Positions 8,616 through 17,653 of a DNA stretch of 64,000 nucleotides are shown here, piece by piece. Position 1 is the stretch's first letter; every line of letters starts with the position of its first letter. The stretch covers positions 1 through 64,000 of the forward strand of contig CAZMMX010000017.1 in assembly GCA_964567485.1 (NCBI GenBank), written 5' to 3'. This DNA is from UBA1413 sp964567485 (GTDB taxonomy: Bacteria; Bacteroidota; Bacteroidia; Bacteroidales; Prolixibacteraceae). The notes under the pieces are model-generated. The model did not search any database. It worked only from the letters and a program-made list of their open reading frames with translations, and was not told the DNA's origin. Made by a program: the position numbers and the translations under genes.

Positions 8616-10259
8616 TCAGAAGCGGGCCACCAGGGGCATCCTCCGGCCGAAGCCAAAGGATTTATGGCTTATCCTCAGGATAGGGGCCGCCTGGAATCGT
8701 TTGTACTCGTTCATGTTGACCATTCTGATGATTTTCCTGACCAGCGCGGGGTCGGTACCATCCTCAGCCATCTCCTCAGGCGAGCGGTTCAGCTCGATAA
8801 AGTCATAGAGAATTTTGTCGAGAAGGGAATAATCGGGAAGGGAGTCGGAGTCTTTTTGTCCGGGTCTCAGTTCCGCGGAAGGGGGCTTAACGATGGTATT
8901 GAAGGGGATGATCTCGCGGTCGCGGTTGATAAAGCGTGCCAGTTCATATACTTCTGTCTTGTAGAGGTCACCGAGCACCGCCAGTCCGCCGTTCATATCA
9001 CCGTACAAGGTGCCGTATCCCACGGCACATTCGCTTTTATTGGAGGTGTTCAGCACCAGGTGCCCCAGTTTATTGGAAAGAGCCATAATGAGGACTCCCC
9101 TGATACGTGCCTGGATATTTTCTTCGGTGATGTCGGGGGGCAGGGTACCAAAAACGGGGGCCAGGTCGCGGTTGATGCTGTCGACCGATTCCTGGATGGG
9201 GATGATATCGAAGGTGATGCCCAGGTTTTTCGCCAGGGCGGCGGCATCGTCGATGGAGTGACCAGAACTGTAACGGGAGGGCATCAGCAGCACTCTGATG
9301 TTTTCGGCACCCAGGGCCTGCGTGGCCAGTACGGCCACTACTGCCGAGTCGATACCTCCTGAGAGACCCAGCGTTGCCCGCGTGAATCCCGTCTTGGCAA
9401 AGTAATCCCGGATGCCCAGAACCAGGCCCTGTGATATCTTTTCGATCTTCCCGGCAGCAGGCTGTAAATGTGCCTCATCCAGCTCCTGCGTGTCTACCAC
9501 CAGGAAGTCCTCACAGAAATATTTTAACTCGCGTAAGATCGTCCCATCGGGGCCAATAACCATGGATCCTCCGTCAAAAATCAGTTCTGCCTGGGCTCCT
9601 GTTTGGTTCACATACACCAGCGGCACTCCGTATTGACGGGCCTTGCGGGTGAGTATCTCCTTGCGCCAGCTCTCCTGTCCTACCGAAAACGGAGAGGCCG
9701 ACAAATTGATGATCAGCCCGGGGTTCAGCCGGGCCAGCTCTTCCATGGGAGAAGCCTGGTAGAGCTTATCCCTTCCAAACTCATTCTGAACAGGCTGCTC
9801 GTCCCACAAATCCTCACAGATGGTCACCGCAATCTTTTCACCTCCGGTTTCTAAAAGTGTGAACTTCCGGTTGGGCTCGAAATGGCGGTATTCATCAAAA
9901 ACATCATAGGTGGGGAGCAGGGTTTTGCAGAAGATATCCCCGATTTTTCCATCGGCCAGGGTCCAGGCCCCGTTGAACAACTTTTTACCGCGTTCTCCCT
10001 CGTTTATCACCGGGGCTCCCACCAGGGCAGTAATCCCCGTACAATGCCGTGCTATCTCCTCGACCGCTTCCCTGGCTGCGGCGATGAATTCCTTTTTTTC
10101 AAGAAGATCCTGGGGATAATACCCCGTGACTGAAAGTTCGGAGAAGACGGCCAAATCGGCCCCCTCGCTCTTTGCTCTTTCGAGGGCTTCAATGATCTTT
10201 CGGCTGTTGCCTTCAAAATCCCCGATCCGGTAATTCAGTTGTGCCAGCGCTATCTTCAT
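8616..10259 (-). CDS. nadE: Glutamine-dependent NAD+ synthase
   Basis: This enzyme amidates nicotinate adenine dinucleotide to NAD+. Residues 1 to ~260 form the nitrilase-fold glutaminase with catalytic Glu in VFSELSVTGY (E41), Lys in FCKTLLPTYD and Cys in VTICEDLWDE. The C-terminal half is the synthetase with the ATP-pyrophosphatase loop LGLSGGIDSA near 284. I place the start at 10259 (MKIALAQLNY, 547 residues) because this is the canonical N-terminus; the frame opens 8 codons earlier. It is divergent from gldB, a neighbourhood also known from Flavobacterium. Confidence 0.95.
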   Translation of the reverse strand: MKIALAQLNYRIGDFEGNSRKIIEALERAKSEGADLAVFSELSVTGYYPQDLLEKKEFIAAAREAVEEIARHCTGITALVGAPVINEGERGKKLFNGAWTLADGKIGDIFCKTLLPTYDVFDEYRHFEPNRKFTLLETGGEKIAVTICEDLWDEQPVQNEFGRDKLYQASPMEELARLNPGLIINLSASPFSVGQESWRKEILTRKARQYGVPLVYVNQTGAQAELIFDGGSMVIGPDGTILRELKYFCEDFLVVDTQELDEAHLQPAAGKIEKISQGLVLGIRDYFAKTGFTRATLGLSGGIDSAVVAVLATQALGAENIRVLLMPSRYSSGHSIDDAAALAKNLGITFDIIPIQESVDSINRDLAPVFGTLPPDITEENIQARIRGVLIMALSNKLGHLVLNTSNKSECAVGYGTLYGDMNGGLAVLGDLYKTEVYELARFINRDREIIPFNTIVKPPSAELRPGQKDSDSLPDYSLLDKILYDFIELNRSPEEMAEDGTDPALVRKIIRMVNMNEYKRFQAAPILRISHKSFGFGRRMPLVARF

Positions 10260-10624
10260 CTCCAATAAATTTAATCCTTGCAAATCTCCGCTTTTTCAAT
10301 CAATTTCGCAATATTACTGAATGGTGTTCAGTTTAAATATACCGGAGGATACCCTGAGTGACGGAGCAGTCCACCTGGCCGGTGGTTCCGGCAAATGGTG
10401 TTGTGTAAAAAGCCGTTCTGAACCGCAGCTTGCAGTGGAATTTGAAAAGTATGGAGGAATATATGAAGAGAGATACTCGTGGTCCTGACCAGCAGATGCC
10501 GGGGAAGCACGCTCTGGCACCCCTGATCCCGGCCATCACGGGGCATGAGCATTGGGTTTTCAGGAAGCGTTTCCGGCCGGAACAAGTGCATGAGGCGCGG
10601 GAATCAGGAAAACCGGGCCGGGAA
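10260..10624. other. Divergent intergenic region nadE/gldB
   Basis: These 365 bases hold no gene I can support. The gldB frame is open back to 10430, but the extra 65 residues look unlike natural protein. A TAATATTG (complement of 10310-10317) loosely matches a -7 box for nadE; no convincing promoter for gldB was found. Confidence 0.4.
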
Positions 10625-11722
10625 ATGGTCGCCCCGGCGAAACCCGGGGTGATCAGGCAGCGGTCACGGAGCTACCCCCCGCAAGGGCGGGGAGGTCGCT
10701 GTTTGGCTTCCCTGCAGAGCCTGACGGTGGGGATGCTCCTCGCCATGGCAGCAGTGCTGGCTTCCTGCGGCAACGACCGCCTGAAAGTGGATATTTCAGG
10801 GATCAGGGATGAGGTTCCCTTTGTCAGATATGATGAGGAGTTATTCTCACTGGCTCCCGATCCCTCCCTTGAGGAACTGCTCCTGCTCAGATCTAACTAT
10901 CCTGCCTTTACCGATCTTTACACCCACCTGGTGCTCAGGGTAGGATCGGTAACCGATTCGGCGGGACAGGCGTTGATCAGGGAGTTTCTGGGCGATACCA
11001 CTACTTTGAATGTGAGAAAGATGACCCAAAGAGTGTTTCCCCGTCAGAAGTTGCCGGAGAAGGATATTGTAACGGCCTTCAAGCATTACCACTACTATTT
11101 TCCGGAAAAACCCCTGCCCGTCGTCTATTTCTGTCTGTCGGGGTTCAACGAGTCGGTATTCACCGCCGACAGCATCGTCGGTATCAGCCTTGATAAGTAC
11201 CTGGGGGCGGATTGTTATTACTATGATTTACTCGAACTTCCGCAATTCCGGCAGCGAAAGATGATCCCGGAAATGATCCCTGCTGATATGATGTATACCT
11301 GGGGGATGACCGAGTTTCCCCTTCCTGAGGAGGCTGCCACGTTGCTTGACCACATGATCTACGAGGGTAAACTGCTTTATTTCACCGAGGCCATGCTTCC
11401 GCGTACTGCCGATTCCCTGAGAACGGGTTTTTCAAAGAAACAGCTGGAGTGGTGCCGTAATAACGAAGCGACGATGTGGAATTACCTGGTGGAGCATCAG
11501 CTGCTCTTCTCGACCCGGCAGATGGACATCGTACGCTATATTAAAGACGGTCCGACCACCAACGGTTTCCCCGCGGAATCCCCCGCCCGCACAGGTGCCT
11601 GGCTTGGCCGGCAGATCATCAGGGCTTACATGAAAAAGAACCCTGAAGTCACCCTTTCCCAGCTGATGGACCACAAAGACCACCGGGGAATCCTGAACCA
11701 TTCGGCCTACGCCCCCCAGTAA
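10625..11722 (+). CDS. gldB: GldB-like gliding motility lipoprotein
   Basis: The mature part, about 318 residues after the lipobox cysteine, resembles GldB of Bacteroidota: DISGIRDEVPFVRYDEELF, a RSNYPAFTDLYTH segment, KHYHYYFPEKPLPVVYFCLSGF and SLDKYLGADCYYYDLL. The lipobox LLAMAAVLASC precedes it (Cys 48 from this start). The start is uncertain: 10625 gives a long 47-residue leader, a GTG at 10649 would shorten it, and the frame is open upstream. GldB is needed for gliding and type IX secretion in Flavobacterium but is also conserved in non-gliders. Its location beside nadE supports the call. Expected location is a lipid-anchored envelope protein. Confidence 0.82.
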   Translation: MVAPAKPGVIRQRSRSYPPQGRGGRCLASLQSLTVGMLLAMAAVLASCGNDRLKVDISGIRDEVPFVRYDEELFSLAPDPSLEELLLLRSNYPAFTDLYTHLVLRVGSVTDSAGQALIREFLGDTTTLNVRKMTQRVFPRQKLPEKDIVTAFKHYHYYFPEKPLPVVYFCLSGFNESVFTADSIVGISLDKYLGADCYYYDLLELPQFRQRKMIPEMIPADMMYTWGMTEFPLPEEAATLLDHMIYEGKLLYFTEAMLPRTADSLRTGFSKKQLEWCRNNEATMWNYLVEHQLLFSTRQMDIVRYIKDGPTTNGFPAESPARTGAWLGRQIIRAYMKKNPEVTLSQLMDHKDHRGILNHSAYAPQ

Positions 11723-11766
11723 CCTGCGCAAAACCAGGGCCGGGAGTAGACCGACTTTATCAGAAA

Positions 11767-11804
11767 AAAAGAGGCTGTTCCGATGAGAAGGAACAGCCTC
11801 TTTT
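11767..11804. terminator. Bidirectional intrinsic terminator
   Basis: A perfect 15-base stem (AAAAGAGGCTGTTCC with its complement) encloses an 8-base loop, with A-rich and T-rich flanks. It lies between convergent gldB and the DUF1080 gene and could stop transcription both ways. Confidence 0.88.
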
Positions 11805-11812
11805 GTGGATGA

Positions 11813-11924
11813 ATTCCGGTGAGCGCATTCCCCGAAGGCTCTGCCGCGGGGTTAGCGAACAAGACACTTAAGAATGCCTTGACGGAATCGGATTCCCCGC
11901 AGGCTCTGCCGCGAGGTTAGCGAT
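11813..11924. repeat. REP-like intergenic repeat, copy 1
   Basis: A ~112-base element has a close copy at 42025-42127. It contains two internal units of the form ATTCCCCG-AGGCTCTGCC-GCGGGG-TTAGCGA, each able to fold as a short GC hairpin with a TCT loop, around a spacer ending CCTTGACGGAATCGG. Two palindromic units in one block resemble the bimeric REP elements of other bacteria. It sits between convergent genes. Confidence 0.8.
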
Positions 11925-11934
11925 TCGCCTGTGA

Positions 11935-12678
11935 TCAGAGTTCTTTGATCTTGATGTTACGGAACCAGACATCGTCGCCATGGTCCTGGAGGGCGATGAC
12001 CCCGGAACGGGCCACGTTGGCCCAGTCGGGATTGATGCCCGGGAATTTGGAACCGGCAACCATGGTGTTCCAGGCATCGGTCCACAGATGGTATTCCAGG
12101 ACGTTCACGCCGTTCTGGTTATGGACGACGGTGCCGTCATAAACGGTGATTTCCACGGTGTTCCATTCCCCAACAGGCTTGGCATTCTGGGGCTTGGCAG
12201 GAATCAGGTCATAAAGGGAGCCCGCCTGACGGTTACCGTCGACACCCAATTCGGCATCGGGGTGTTTCAGGTTGTCAAGAACCTGCATCTCAGGTGCCGA
12301 ATAATAAATGGGCACACTGTCAAGTTCCTGTCCCAGGTAGAAAATACCGGAATTCCCACCTTCCGAGATCTTCCATTCCATGCGAAGCTTGAAGTTGCTG
12401 AACGGTTTTTCATAAAGGATGTCCCCGCCATCGACGGCACCGGCCTCACCCTGTCCCGACTCCTTGCAATGCAGGGTGCCCTCCACAATTTCCCAGTTGC
12501 CGGGGAAGTGGTCCTTGTTCACCCCTCTCCAGCCATCGCTGGTTTGTCCGTCAAAAAGGAGCACCCAGCCTTCCGCCTTTTCCTGTTCGGAGAGGGTATT
12601 GGGGGCGACTTCCTTCTCCTTGCAACCAAAGGAGACTACAAAAATTAAGGATACCAGAATTACAGATAATTTTTTCAT
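11935..12678 (-). CDS. DUF1080 (3-keto-disaccharide hydrolase-like) lipoprotein
   Basis: The 247-residue precursor has a lipoprotein signal peptide (MKKLSVILVSLIFVVSFGC, Cys 19). The rest is a single DUF1080 domain, a concanavalin-like jelly roll: GWVLLFDGQTSDGWRG near 38-53, SEGGNSGIFYLG, PEMQVLDN, and a C-terminal ALQDHGDDVWFRNIKIKEL. Members are secreted or surface-bound and several hydrolyse 3-keto-glycosides; the substrate here is unknown. It is monocistronic and faces gldB across the terminator and REP-like repeat. Confidence 0.9.
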   Translation of the reverse strand: MKKLSVILVSLIFVVSFGCKEKEVAPNTLSEQEKAEGWVLLFDGQTSDGWRGVNKDHFPGNWEIVEGTLHCKESGQGEAGAVDGGDILYEKPFSNFKLRMEWKISEGGNSGIFYLGQELDSVPIYYSAPEMQVLDNLKHPDAELGVDGNRQAGSLYDLIPAKPQNAKPVGEWNTVEITVYDGTVVHNQNGVNVLEYHLWTDAWNTMVAGSKFPGINPDWANVARSGVIALQDHGDDVWFRNIKIKEL

Positions 12679-12830
12679 TTGTGCTTATTTTATTAATGGT
12701 TAGAATTATAGCTTTCCAAACTACGAAATTATGAAATTAATCCAGAACCGCCAATCAAACAGTTCATGATTTTTGTACTTTAGAGGGGTTACTTAAGCGC
12801 TGCATTTAACAAAAAATCAAAATATACAAA

Positions 12831-13868
12831 ATGTCGAAGAAGAAAAAGAGAATCGGGATTCTGACGGCCGGTGGCGATTGTCCCGGTTTGAATGCCGCCA
12901 TCAGGGGCGTTGGTAAGACAGCCATCGTAGAATATGGGATGGAGGTTGTTGGTTTCAGATCGGGGTATTCCGGACTTATCCACAATGATTATGTCGAGTT
13001 AAAGGAGTCGCAGTTATCGGGGATTCTCACCCTGGGAGGGACCATTCTGGGCACTTCCCGGGAGAAACCTTTCAAACCGGGAGGGGCTGATGCCCATGAC
13101 AAACCCGATACCATCAGGCAAAATTACGATAGTCTGGAATTGGATGCCCTGGTCTGCATTGGCGGGAATGGCACGATGAAGACGGCCAACATGCTGTCAA
13201 AACAGGGACTTAATGTTGTGGGAATTCCCAAAACCATCGACAATGATGTTTGGGGCACCGATATCACCTTCGGTTTTGAGTCGGCGGTGGAAATCGCCAC
13301 AGAAGCCATCGACCGGTTACATACCACGGCCAACTCCCACCAGAGGGTAATGATTATCGAGGTGATGGGCCACAATGCCGGGTGGCTGGCGTTGTTTGCC
13401 GGGACCGCCGGGGGTGGTGACATTATTCTTCTTCCCGAGTTGCCCTATAACATCCGCTCGGTGTGCAAAAAGGTGGAAAGCCGCTTTGAGGATAACAAAC
13501 CTTACTCTATTGTGGTCGTGGCTGAAGGTATTGAACGGCCTGAAAAACGAATGGCTGCCAGCTATATTGCGGAAGCCATTGGGACTTATACCGGACGGGA
13601 AACCCGTGAAACCGTGCTGGGCTACATCCAGAGGGGAGGAAGCCCGTCCCCCTTCGACCGTATCCTGGCCACACAGTACGGCGCCTTCGCCGCCCAGTGC
13701 ATCGCCGAGGGCAACTTCGGAACCATGACCGCCGTAATCGATAACAAAACAGTGGCCGTTCCCCTGAGCGAAGTGGGAGGCAAAACCCGCCTGGTGCAAC
13801 CCGATGACCCCCTGGTTATCATAGCCCGCAGAATGGGAATCTCCTTCGGGGATGAATATCTGAAGTGA
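12831..13868 (+). CDS. pfkA: 6-phosphofructokinase (group III type)
   Basis: The 345-residue protein catalyses the committed glycolytic phosphorylation of fructose 6-phosphate. It shows GGDCPGLNAAIRG (about 14-26), GGNGT near 107-111, IPKTIDNDVWGTD near 129-141 and the MGHNAGWLA sugar-binding segment. The residue equivalent to E. coli G104 is glycine, which favours ATP over pyrophosphate as donor, while the G124 position is lysine as in actinobacterial group III enzymes. Donor choice is therefore probably ATP, not certain. It appears monocistronic. Confidence 0.93.
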   Translation: MSKKKKRIGILTAGGDCPGLNAAIRGVGKTAIVEYGMEVVGFRSGYSGLIHNDYVELKESQLSGILTLGGTILGTSREKPFKPGGADAHDKPDTIRQNYDSLELDALVCIGGNGTMKTANMLSKQGLNVVGIPKTIDNDVWGTDITFGFESAVEIATEAIDRLHTTANSHQRVMIIEVMGHNAGWLALFAGTAGGGDIILLPELPYNIRSVCKKVESRFEDNKPYSIVVVAEGIERPEKRMAASYIAEAIGTYTGRETRETVLGYIQRGGSPSPFDRILATQYGAFAAQCIAEGNFGTMTAVIDNKTVAVPLSEVGGKTRLVQPDDPLVIIARRMGISFGDEYLK

Positions 13869-13951
13869 CCGGGGACTGCGGACGGTAATCGGTAATCAGC
13901 AAACGGTGCTTCGCCATTGACCGGTCTTCAAAACCAGTGCACTGCCGGTGA

Positions 13952-14707
13952 TCAGTGACTGGTAACCAGTTGGAAAATAGGGGATTTGAGGATTTTCCAT
14001 TTGTTCAGGCGGTAAAGAACGGAAGTCTTCAGCACTCCGAAACCGTAGGTGATACTGTTGCGGATATTGATGCTGGAGGCCTCCCTGAAATACTTGGTGG
14101 GGCAGGTCACTTCGGCAATCTCAAAACCTGCATACCAGATCTGGGCCAGCATCTGGTTGTCGAAGACAAAATTGTCAGAATTTTCCTCATAAGGGACATT
14201 TTCGAGCACTTTACGGGTGAAGGCCCGGTATCCGGTGTGGTATTCCGACAGTTTGGCCCCTATCATCAGATTCTGGAAAAGGGTGAGAAAACGATTGGAA
14301 ATGTATTTGTATACCGGCATGCCGCCTTTAAGGGCTCCCTTGCCCAGGATCCTGGATCCCAGGGCCACTTCGTAGAGACCGCTGGCCAGAAGATGGGCCA
14401 GGGAGGGGATCAGTAAGGGGGTATACTGGTAATCGGGGTGAAGCATGATCACAATGTCGGCTTCCAGTTCCCGTGCTTTCCGGTAGCAGCTCTTCTGATT
14501 GCCTCCATACCCCTTGTTCATATGGTGCTCGACAATATGGGTAATCCCCAGATCGCGGGCTACCATGATCGTATCATCACGGCTCTTGTCGTCGACCAGG
14601 ATCACCTCGTCAACAATCGAAAAATCGATCTCTGCATAGGTCTTACTGAGTGTCTTCGCTGCATTGTAGGCTGGCAGCACGACTACCACTTTTTTGTTTC
14701 CGATCAT
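13952..14707 (-). CDS. Glycosyltransferase family 2, DPM1/DPG synthase-like
   Basis: The 251-residue product begins MIGNKKVVVVLPAYNAAKTL, the usual GT-A start; the frame opens 35 codons earlier, but that leader overlaps the preceding gene and looks unnatural. VDEVILVDDKSRDDT (about 34-48) and MLHPDYQYTP (DxD-like region near 97) mark nucleotide-sugar binding. No membrane segments follow the catalytic domain. This group typically transfers sugars to polyprenyl phosphate or glycans; the acceptor is not predictable. It lies 47 bases downstream of the NtrC-like regulator on the same strand. Confidence 0.88.
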   Translation of the reverse strand: MIGNKKVVVVLPAYNAAKTLSKTYAEIDFSIVDEVILVDDKSRDDTIMVARDLGITHIVEHHMNKGYGGNQKSCYRKARELEADIVIMLHPDYQYTPLLIPSLAHLLASGLYEVALGSRILGKGALKGGMPVYKYISNRFLTLFQNLMIGAKLSEYHTGYRAFTRKVLENVPYEENSDNFVFDNQMLAQIWYAGFEIAEVTCPTKYFREASSINIRNSITYGFGVLKTSVLYRLNKWKILKSPIFQLVTSH

Positions 14708-14754
14708 ATTGTTAGTTTTAGCTTTGGCTGGTATATTCCCGGGGCAGCAGGATA

Positions 14755-15918
14755 TTACTTCAGGGGGGCGGCGAAGGTAAGGACGTCGCTGCCGGTGATC
14801 TTCTTGTCGCAAAGGATGATCAGTCGCTCGATCACATTCCGGAATTCCCGGATATTACCCCTCCATTCGATTTTCTGCAGTTCCCTGATGGCGTCATCGG
14901 TGATGCTTTTTTCGGGCATGCCATAGTCCGTGCAGATTTGCTGGATGAAGTAGCTGGCCAGCAGGGGAATATCGTCGAGGCGTTCACTCAGGGCGGGAAC
15001 CCTGATCAGGATAACGCTGAGCCGGTGGTAGAGGTCCTCACGGAAGTTGCCCTTTCCGATCTCTTCCGACAGGTTTTTGTTGGTGGCGGCCACCACCCTG
15101 ACGTCGACCTTGATGGCGTTATCGCTACCCACCCGGCTGATGACGCTCTCCTGAAGGGCACGCAGAACCTTGGCCTGCGCCGAAAGGCTCATGTCGCCGA
15201 TTTCGTCAAGAAAAAGCGTTCCTCCATTGGCCTGTTCGAATTTTCCCTTCCGCTGTTTGATCGCCGAAGTAAATGCCCCCTTTTCATGGCCGAAGAGTTC
15301 GCTCTCTATCAGTTCTGAGGGAATGGCGGCACAGTTGACTTCCACGAAGGGACCCGAAGCACGGAGGCTCATTTCGTGAATGCGCCTGGCTACCAGTTCC
15401 TTGCCGGTACCATTCGACCCTGTAATCAGCACCCTGGCGTCGGTACGCGATACACGGTCGGCCATCTCCACAACTTTACGGATCGCCTCCGACTCTCCCA
15501 CAATCTCGAATTTGCGGCTTACTTTTTTCTTCAGAATCTTGGTCTCGGTCACCAGCACCGATTTGTCCATCGCATTGCGGATGGTGATCAGCAGCCGGTT
15601 AAGGTCTAACGGTTTCTCAATGAAGTCAAAGGCCCCCTTCTTAATCGCCTCCACGGCGGTGTCAATATTTCCGTGACCCGAAATCATGACAACGGGAAGG
15701 TCGGCCAACATCTCCCCGAGTTTGCCCAGCACCTCAATACCATCCATCCCGGGCATCTTGATATCACACAGCACCACATCGTACTCCCCGCTTTTAATCT
15801 TTTCCAGTCCACGGGGACCGTCTTCGGCGAGGTCGACTTCGTACTTCTCGTATTCAAGGATATCTTTCAGGGTATTCCTGATGCTTCTTTCGTCGTCAAT
15901 GACCAGGATGCGTGACAT
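14755..15918 (-). CDS. NtrC-family sigma-54-type response regulator lacking a C-terminal HTH
   Basis: The 387-residue protein has a receiver domain (acidic D8, D9; phosphoacceptor D52; K102) and an AAA+ domain with Walker A GSNGTGKE (167-174), Walker B GGTLFLDEIGDM (232-243), arginine-rich FREDLYHRL and sensor II WRGNIREF (352-359). Two features are odd. The sigma-54-contacting loop reads GAFTSA (214-219) instead of GAFTGA, and the protein stops about 30 residues after sensor II, so there is no Fis-type DNA-binding domain. It may act from solution, through a partner, or not as a sigma-54 activator at all. No histidine kinase is adjacent. Confidence 0.92.
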   Translation of the reverse strand: MSRILVIDDERSIRNTLKDILEYEKYEVDLAEDGPRGLEKIKSGEYDVVLCDIKMPGMDGIEVLGKLGEMLADLPVVMISGHGNIDTAVEAIKKGAFDFIEKPLDLNRLLITIRNAMDKSVLVTETKILKKKVSRKFEIVGESEAIRKVVEMADRVSRTDARVLITGSNGTGKELVARRIHEMSLRASGPFVEVNCAAIPSELIESELFGHEKGAFTSAIKQRKGKFEQANGGTLFLDEIGDMSLSAQAKVLRALQESVISRVGSDNAIKVDVRVVAATNKNLSEEIGKGNFREDLYHRLSVILIRVPALSERLDDIPLLASYFIQQICTDYGMPEKSITDDAIRELQKIEWRGNIREFRNVIERLIILCDKKITGSDVLTFAAPLK

Positions 15919-16100
15919 ATTGGCTTTTATTTGATGGTGATCCGTTACCTGAGCACAAAGAAATCAAAAAAGAGGCAGAAACGCAACCTGCAATCGTTCT
16001 CTGGTGGTGAATAGTCCCTTCTGTTTGCCGCGGTTACCCAGGTGGGAAGCTGTCAAGGAACACCGTGGTGTGCCCGATAAGGATCCCGTTTTTTGCGGGT

Positions 16101-16892
16101 TCAGAATTTCAGGGCGACCTCTCCGTTGGGGGGAAGGGCACGATAGAAGGATTTGGCTTCGCCGGCGGGGATGAAGAGGGTGATTTCGGGTTTGTATTCG
16201 GGAAGGCGGAAGCTTAAAAGTGCCCGGTTGGTTTCCAGCAGGGTTTTATAATGCCTGCGGATGCGATATTTTATGGTCGGCCAGTCGACACTGCCCAGTT
16301 CTCCTTCCGCCTGTACAAAACTCACGACGATGGAAGAGTCGAGCTGAAGGTGCCATTCCACAAATTCCACTGCGGAAGTGTCTACTTTTGCGACATTTTG
16401 GGCGGCTTCCGTGGAATCACGGGGGGCCTTTTTCACCTGGATAGGCTCTTTGACGATCGAACCTTCGATCTCGGAGATGGTGAAAGGCCGGGAGAAAAAT
16501 GCCGCATATGGCTGGGGCCTGAAGGATCGGAAAAAGCGGGAGATTTCAGCCTCGCTGAAGCGGATTTCCCGAAGGATAACGCCTTTGTTTTCCAGCCTGA
16601 CCAGGCTGTCGGGAAAGTCAATGGTCAATCCTATCGAGTCGTTGCCGGCCAAGGCGATTCTGGCTTCCAGAAAGCTCTTGTCCCTGAGCAACCGCCATTC
16701 CTCCGCTGTCATGATCAGGGAGTCGGCCGTCGCCTCTCCCCGGGTGCGGAAATGGTTCACTTGTTTCCTGACCGAAACGACCATGGCCAGGGTGGTAATG
16801 ACCATCCAGGTCACCAGAATTGCAGGAATGATCTTCAAGAAAAGGATCCCCGCGATCCCTGTTTTAGGTTTTGTCTGATGCGCGTTGTCCAT
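16101..16892 (-). CDS. Single-pass membrane protein of unknown function, L,D-transpeptidase operon
   Basis: I do not recognise the family. The 263-residue protein has a short cytoplasmic N-terminus, one membrane segment (about 14-42, IAGILFLKIIPAILVTWMVI) and a ~220-residue extracytoplasmic part with no cysteines visible. It contains charged helical stretches and ends in a short strand-like region. It starts 5 bases after the second L,D-transpeptidase gene, so it is probably a partner in the same periplasmic process. Confidence 0.78.
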   Translation of the reverse strand: MDNAHQTKPKTGIAGILFLKIIPAILVTWMVITTLAMVVSVRKQVNHFRTRGEATADSLIMTAEEWRLLRDKSFLEARIALAGNDSIGLTIDFPDSLVRLENKGVILREIRFSEAEISRFFRSFRPQPYAAFFSRPFTISEIEGSIVKEPIQVKKAPRDSTEAAQNVAKVDTSAVEFVEWHLQLDSSIVVSFVQAEGELGSVDWPTIKYRIRRHYKTLLETNRALLSFRLPEYKPEITLFIPAGEAKSFYRALPPNGEVALKF

Positions 16893-16897
16893 AATCC

Positions 16898-17653
16898 TTA
16901 GTAAATGAAAACTTTAGCTCCTATGGGGAGGGTTTCGTAGACCTCTTTCAGGTCGGCATCGTTCATCCTGATACACCCATGGGTTACCGGAAGTCCGAGA
17001 AATCGTTGATAGAGGGTTCCGTGGATGAGGTATCCGTCGCCCAGGGCCAGGGCAAAATCTCCCAACACGCCCCTTTCGTAGCGCGAGGGATGGTTGGCCG
17101 ATGGTATGGGCAATCCCTCTTCCACAAATGCCCAGTCGGGTTTTCTCCATACCGGGTCGGTGATTTTTCCGCGCACTTTGAAGTCCCCCCGGGGGGTCTT
17201 GAAGACCCATTTCTTGTCTCCTTCACCTTCCAAACTGATATAACTGCCCGTGGAGCAGAGGCCTTCCCTGACCAGCTTCCGGTTGCGGTATAGGGCAAAC
17301 TTGTTTTCAGTGGTGTTGACCACCAGGTAGGCATTCCCAGGGGTAAAACGGTCGATCTTTTTTTCCAGCGCCGTAATTTCGTTGTTTAATTTCTTCACCC
17401 TGACGGCATCGGGTTCTGTGGCGCGGCTATTGTCGGGCACACCTGCGGGAATGAAAAGCTCAGAGATAAATGGGGCTACAACCAGCAAAAAAGGGATAAA
17501 GGCCAGGTAGACCACCAGGGATGCCAGGCTCTTCCACCTCTTCTTCCGGAAATTCTGTTCCTGACCGGCCGAGGTTTCTACCAATCCCAGCATATCCCCG
17601 TTGTTGCCGGGGACGTACACACTGCCTGAGGGGTCATTATTCTGATGGGGCAT
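16898..17653 (-). CDS. L,D-transpeptidase (YkuD domain), membrane-anchored
   Basis: The 251-residue protein has a membrane segment near 45-65 and a YkuD catalytic domain with IHGTLYQR and the signature VTHGCIRMND near 221-230, giving the catalytic Cys and His. Such enzymes make meso-DAP crosslinks or attach proteins to peptidoglycan. A short coiled segment (LNNEITALEKKIDRF) precedes the domain. I prefer the ATG at 17653; a TTG at 17680 would extend it by nine residues. It overlaps the upstream YkuD gene by 17 bases. Confidence 0.9.
   Translation of the reverse strand: MPHQNNDPSGSVYVPGNNGDMLGLVETSAGQEQNFRKKRWKSLASLVVYLAFIPFLLVVAPFISELFIPAGVPDNSRATEPDAVRVKKLNNEITALEKKIDRFTPGNAYLVVNTTENKFALYRNRKLVREGLCSTGSYISLEGEGDKKWVFKTPRGDFKVRGKITDPVWRKPDWAFVEEGLPIPSANHPSRYERGVLGDFALALGDGYLIHGTLYQRFLGLPVTHGCIRMNDADLKEVYETLPIGAKVFIY

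Noticed and set aside
13869..13951. Short GGTAATC/GGTGATCAG-like repeats after pfkA
   Set aside because: Only short imperfect similarity, no regular period or hairpin.
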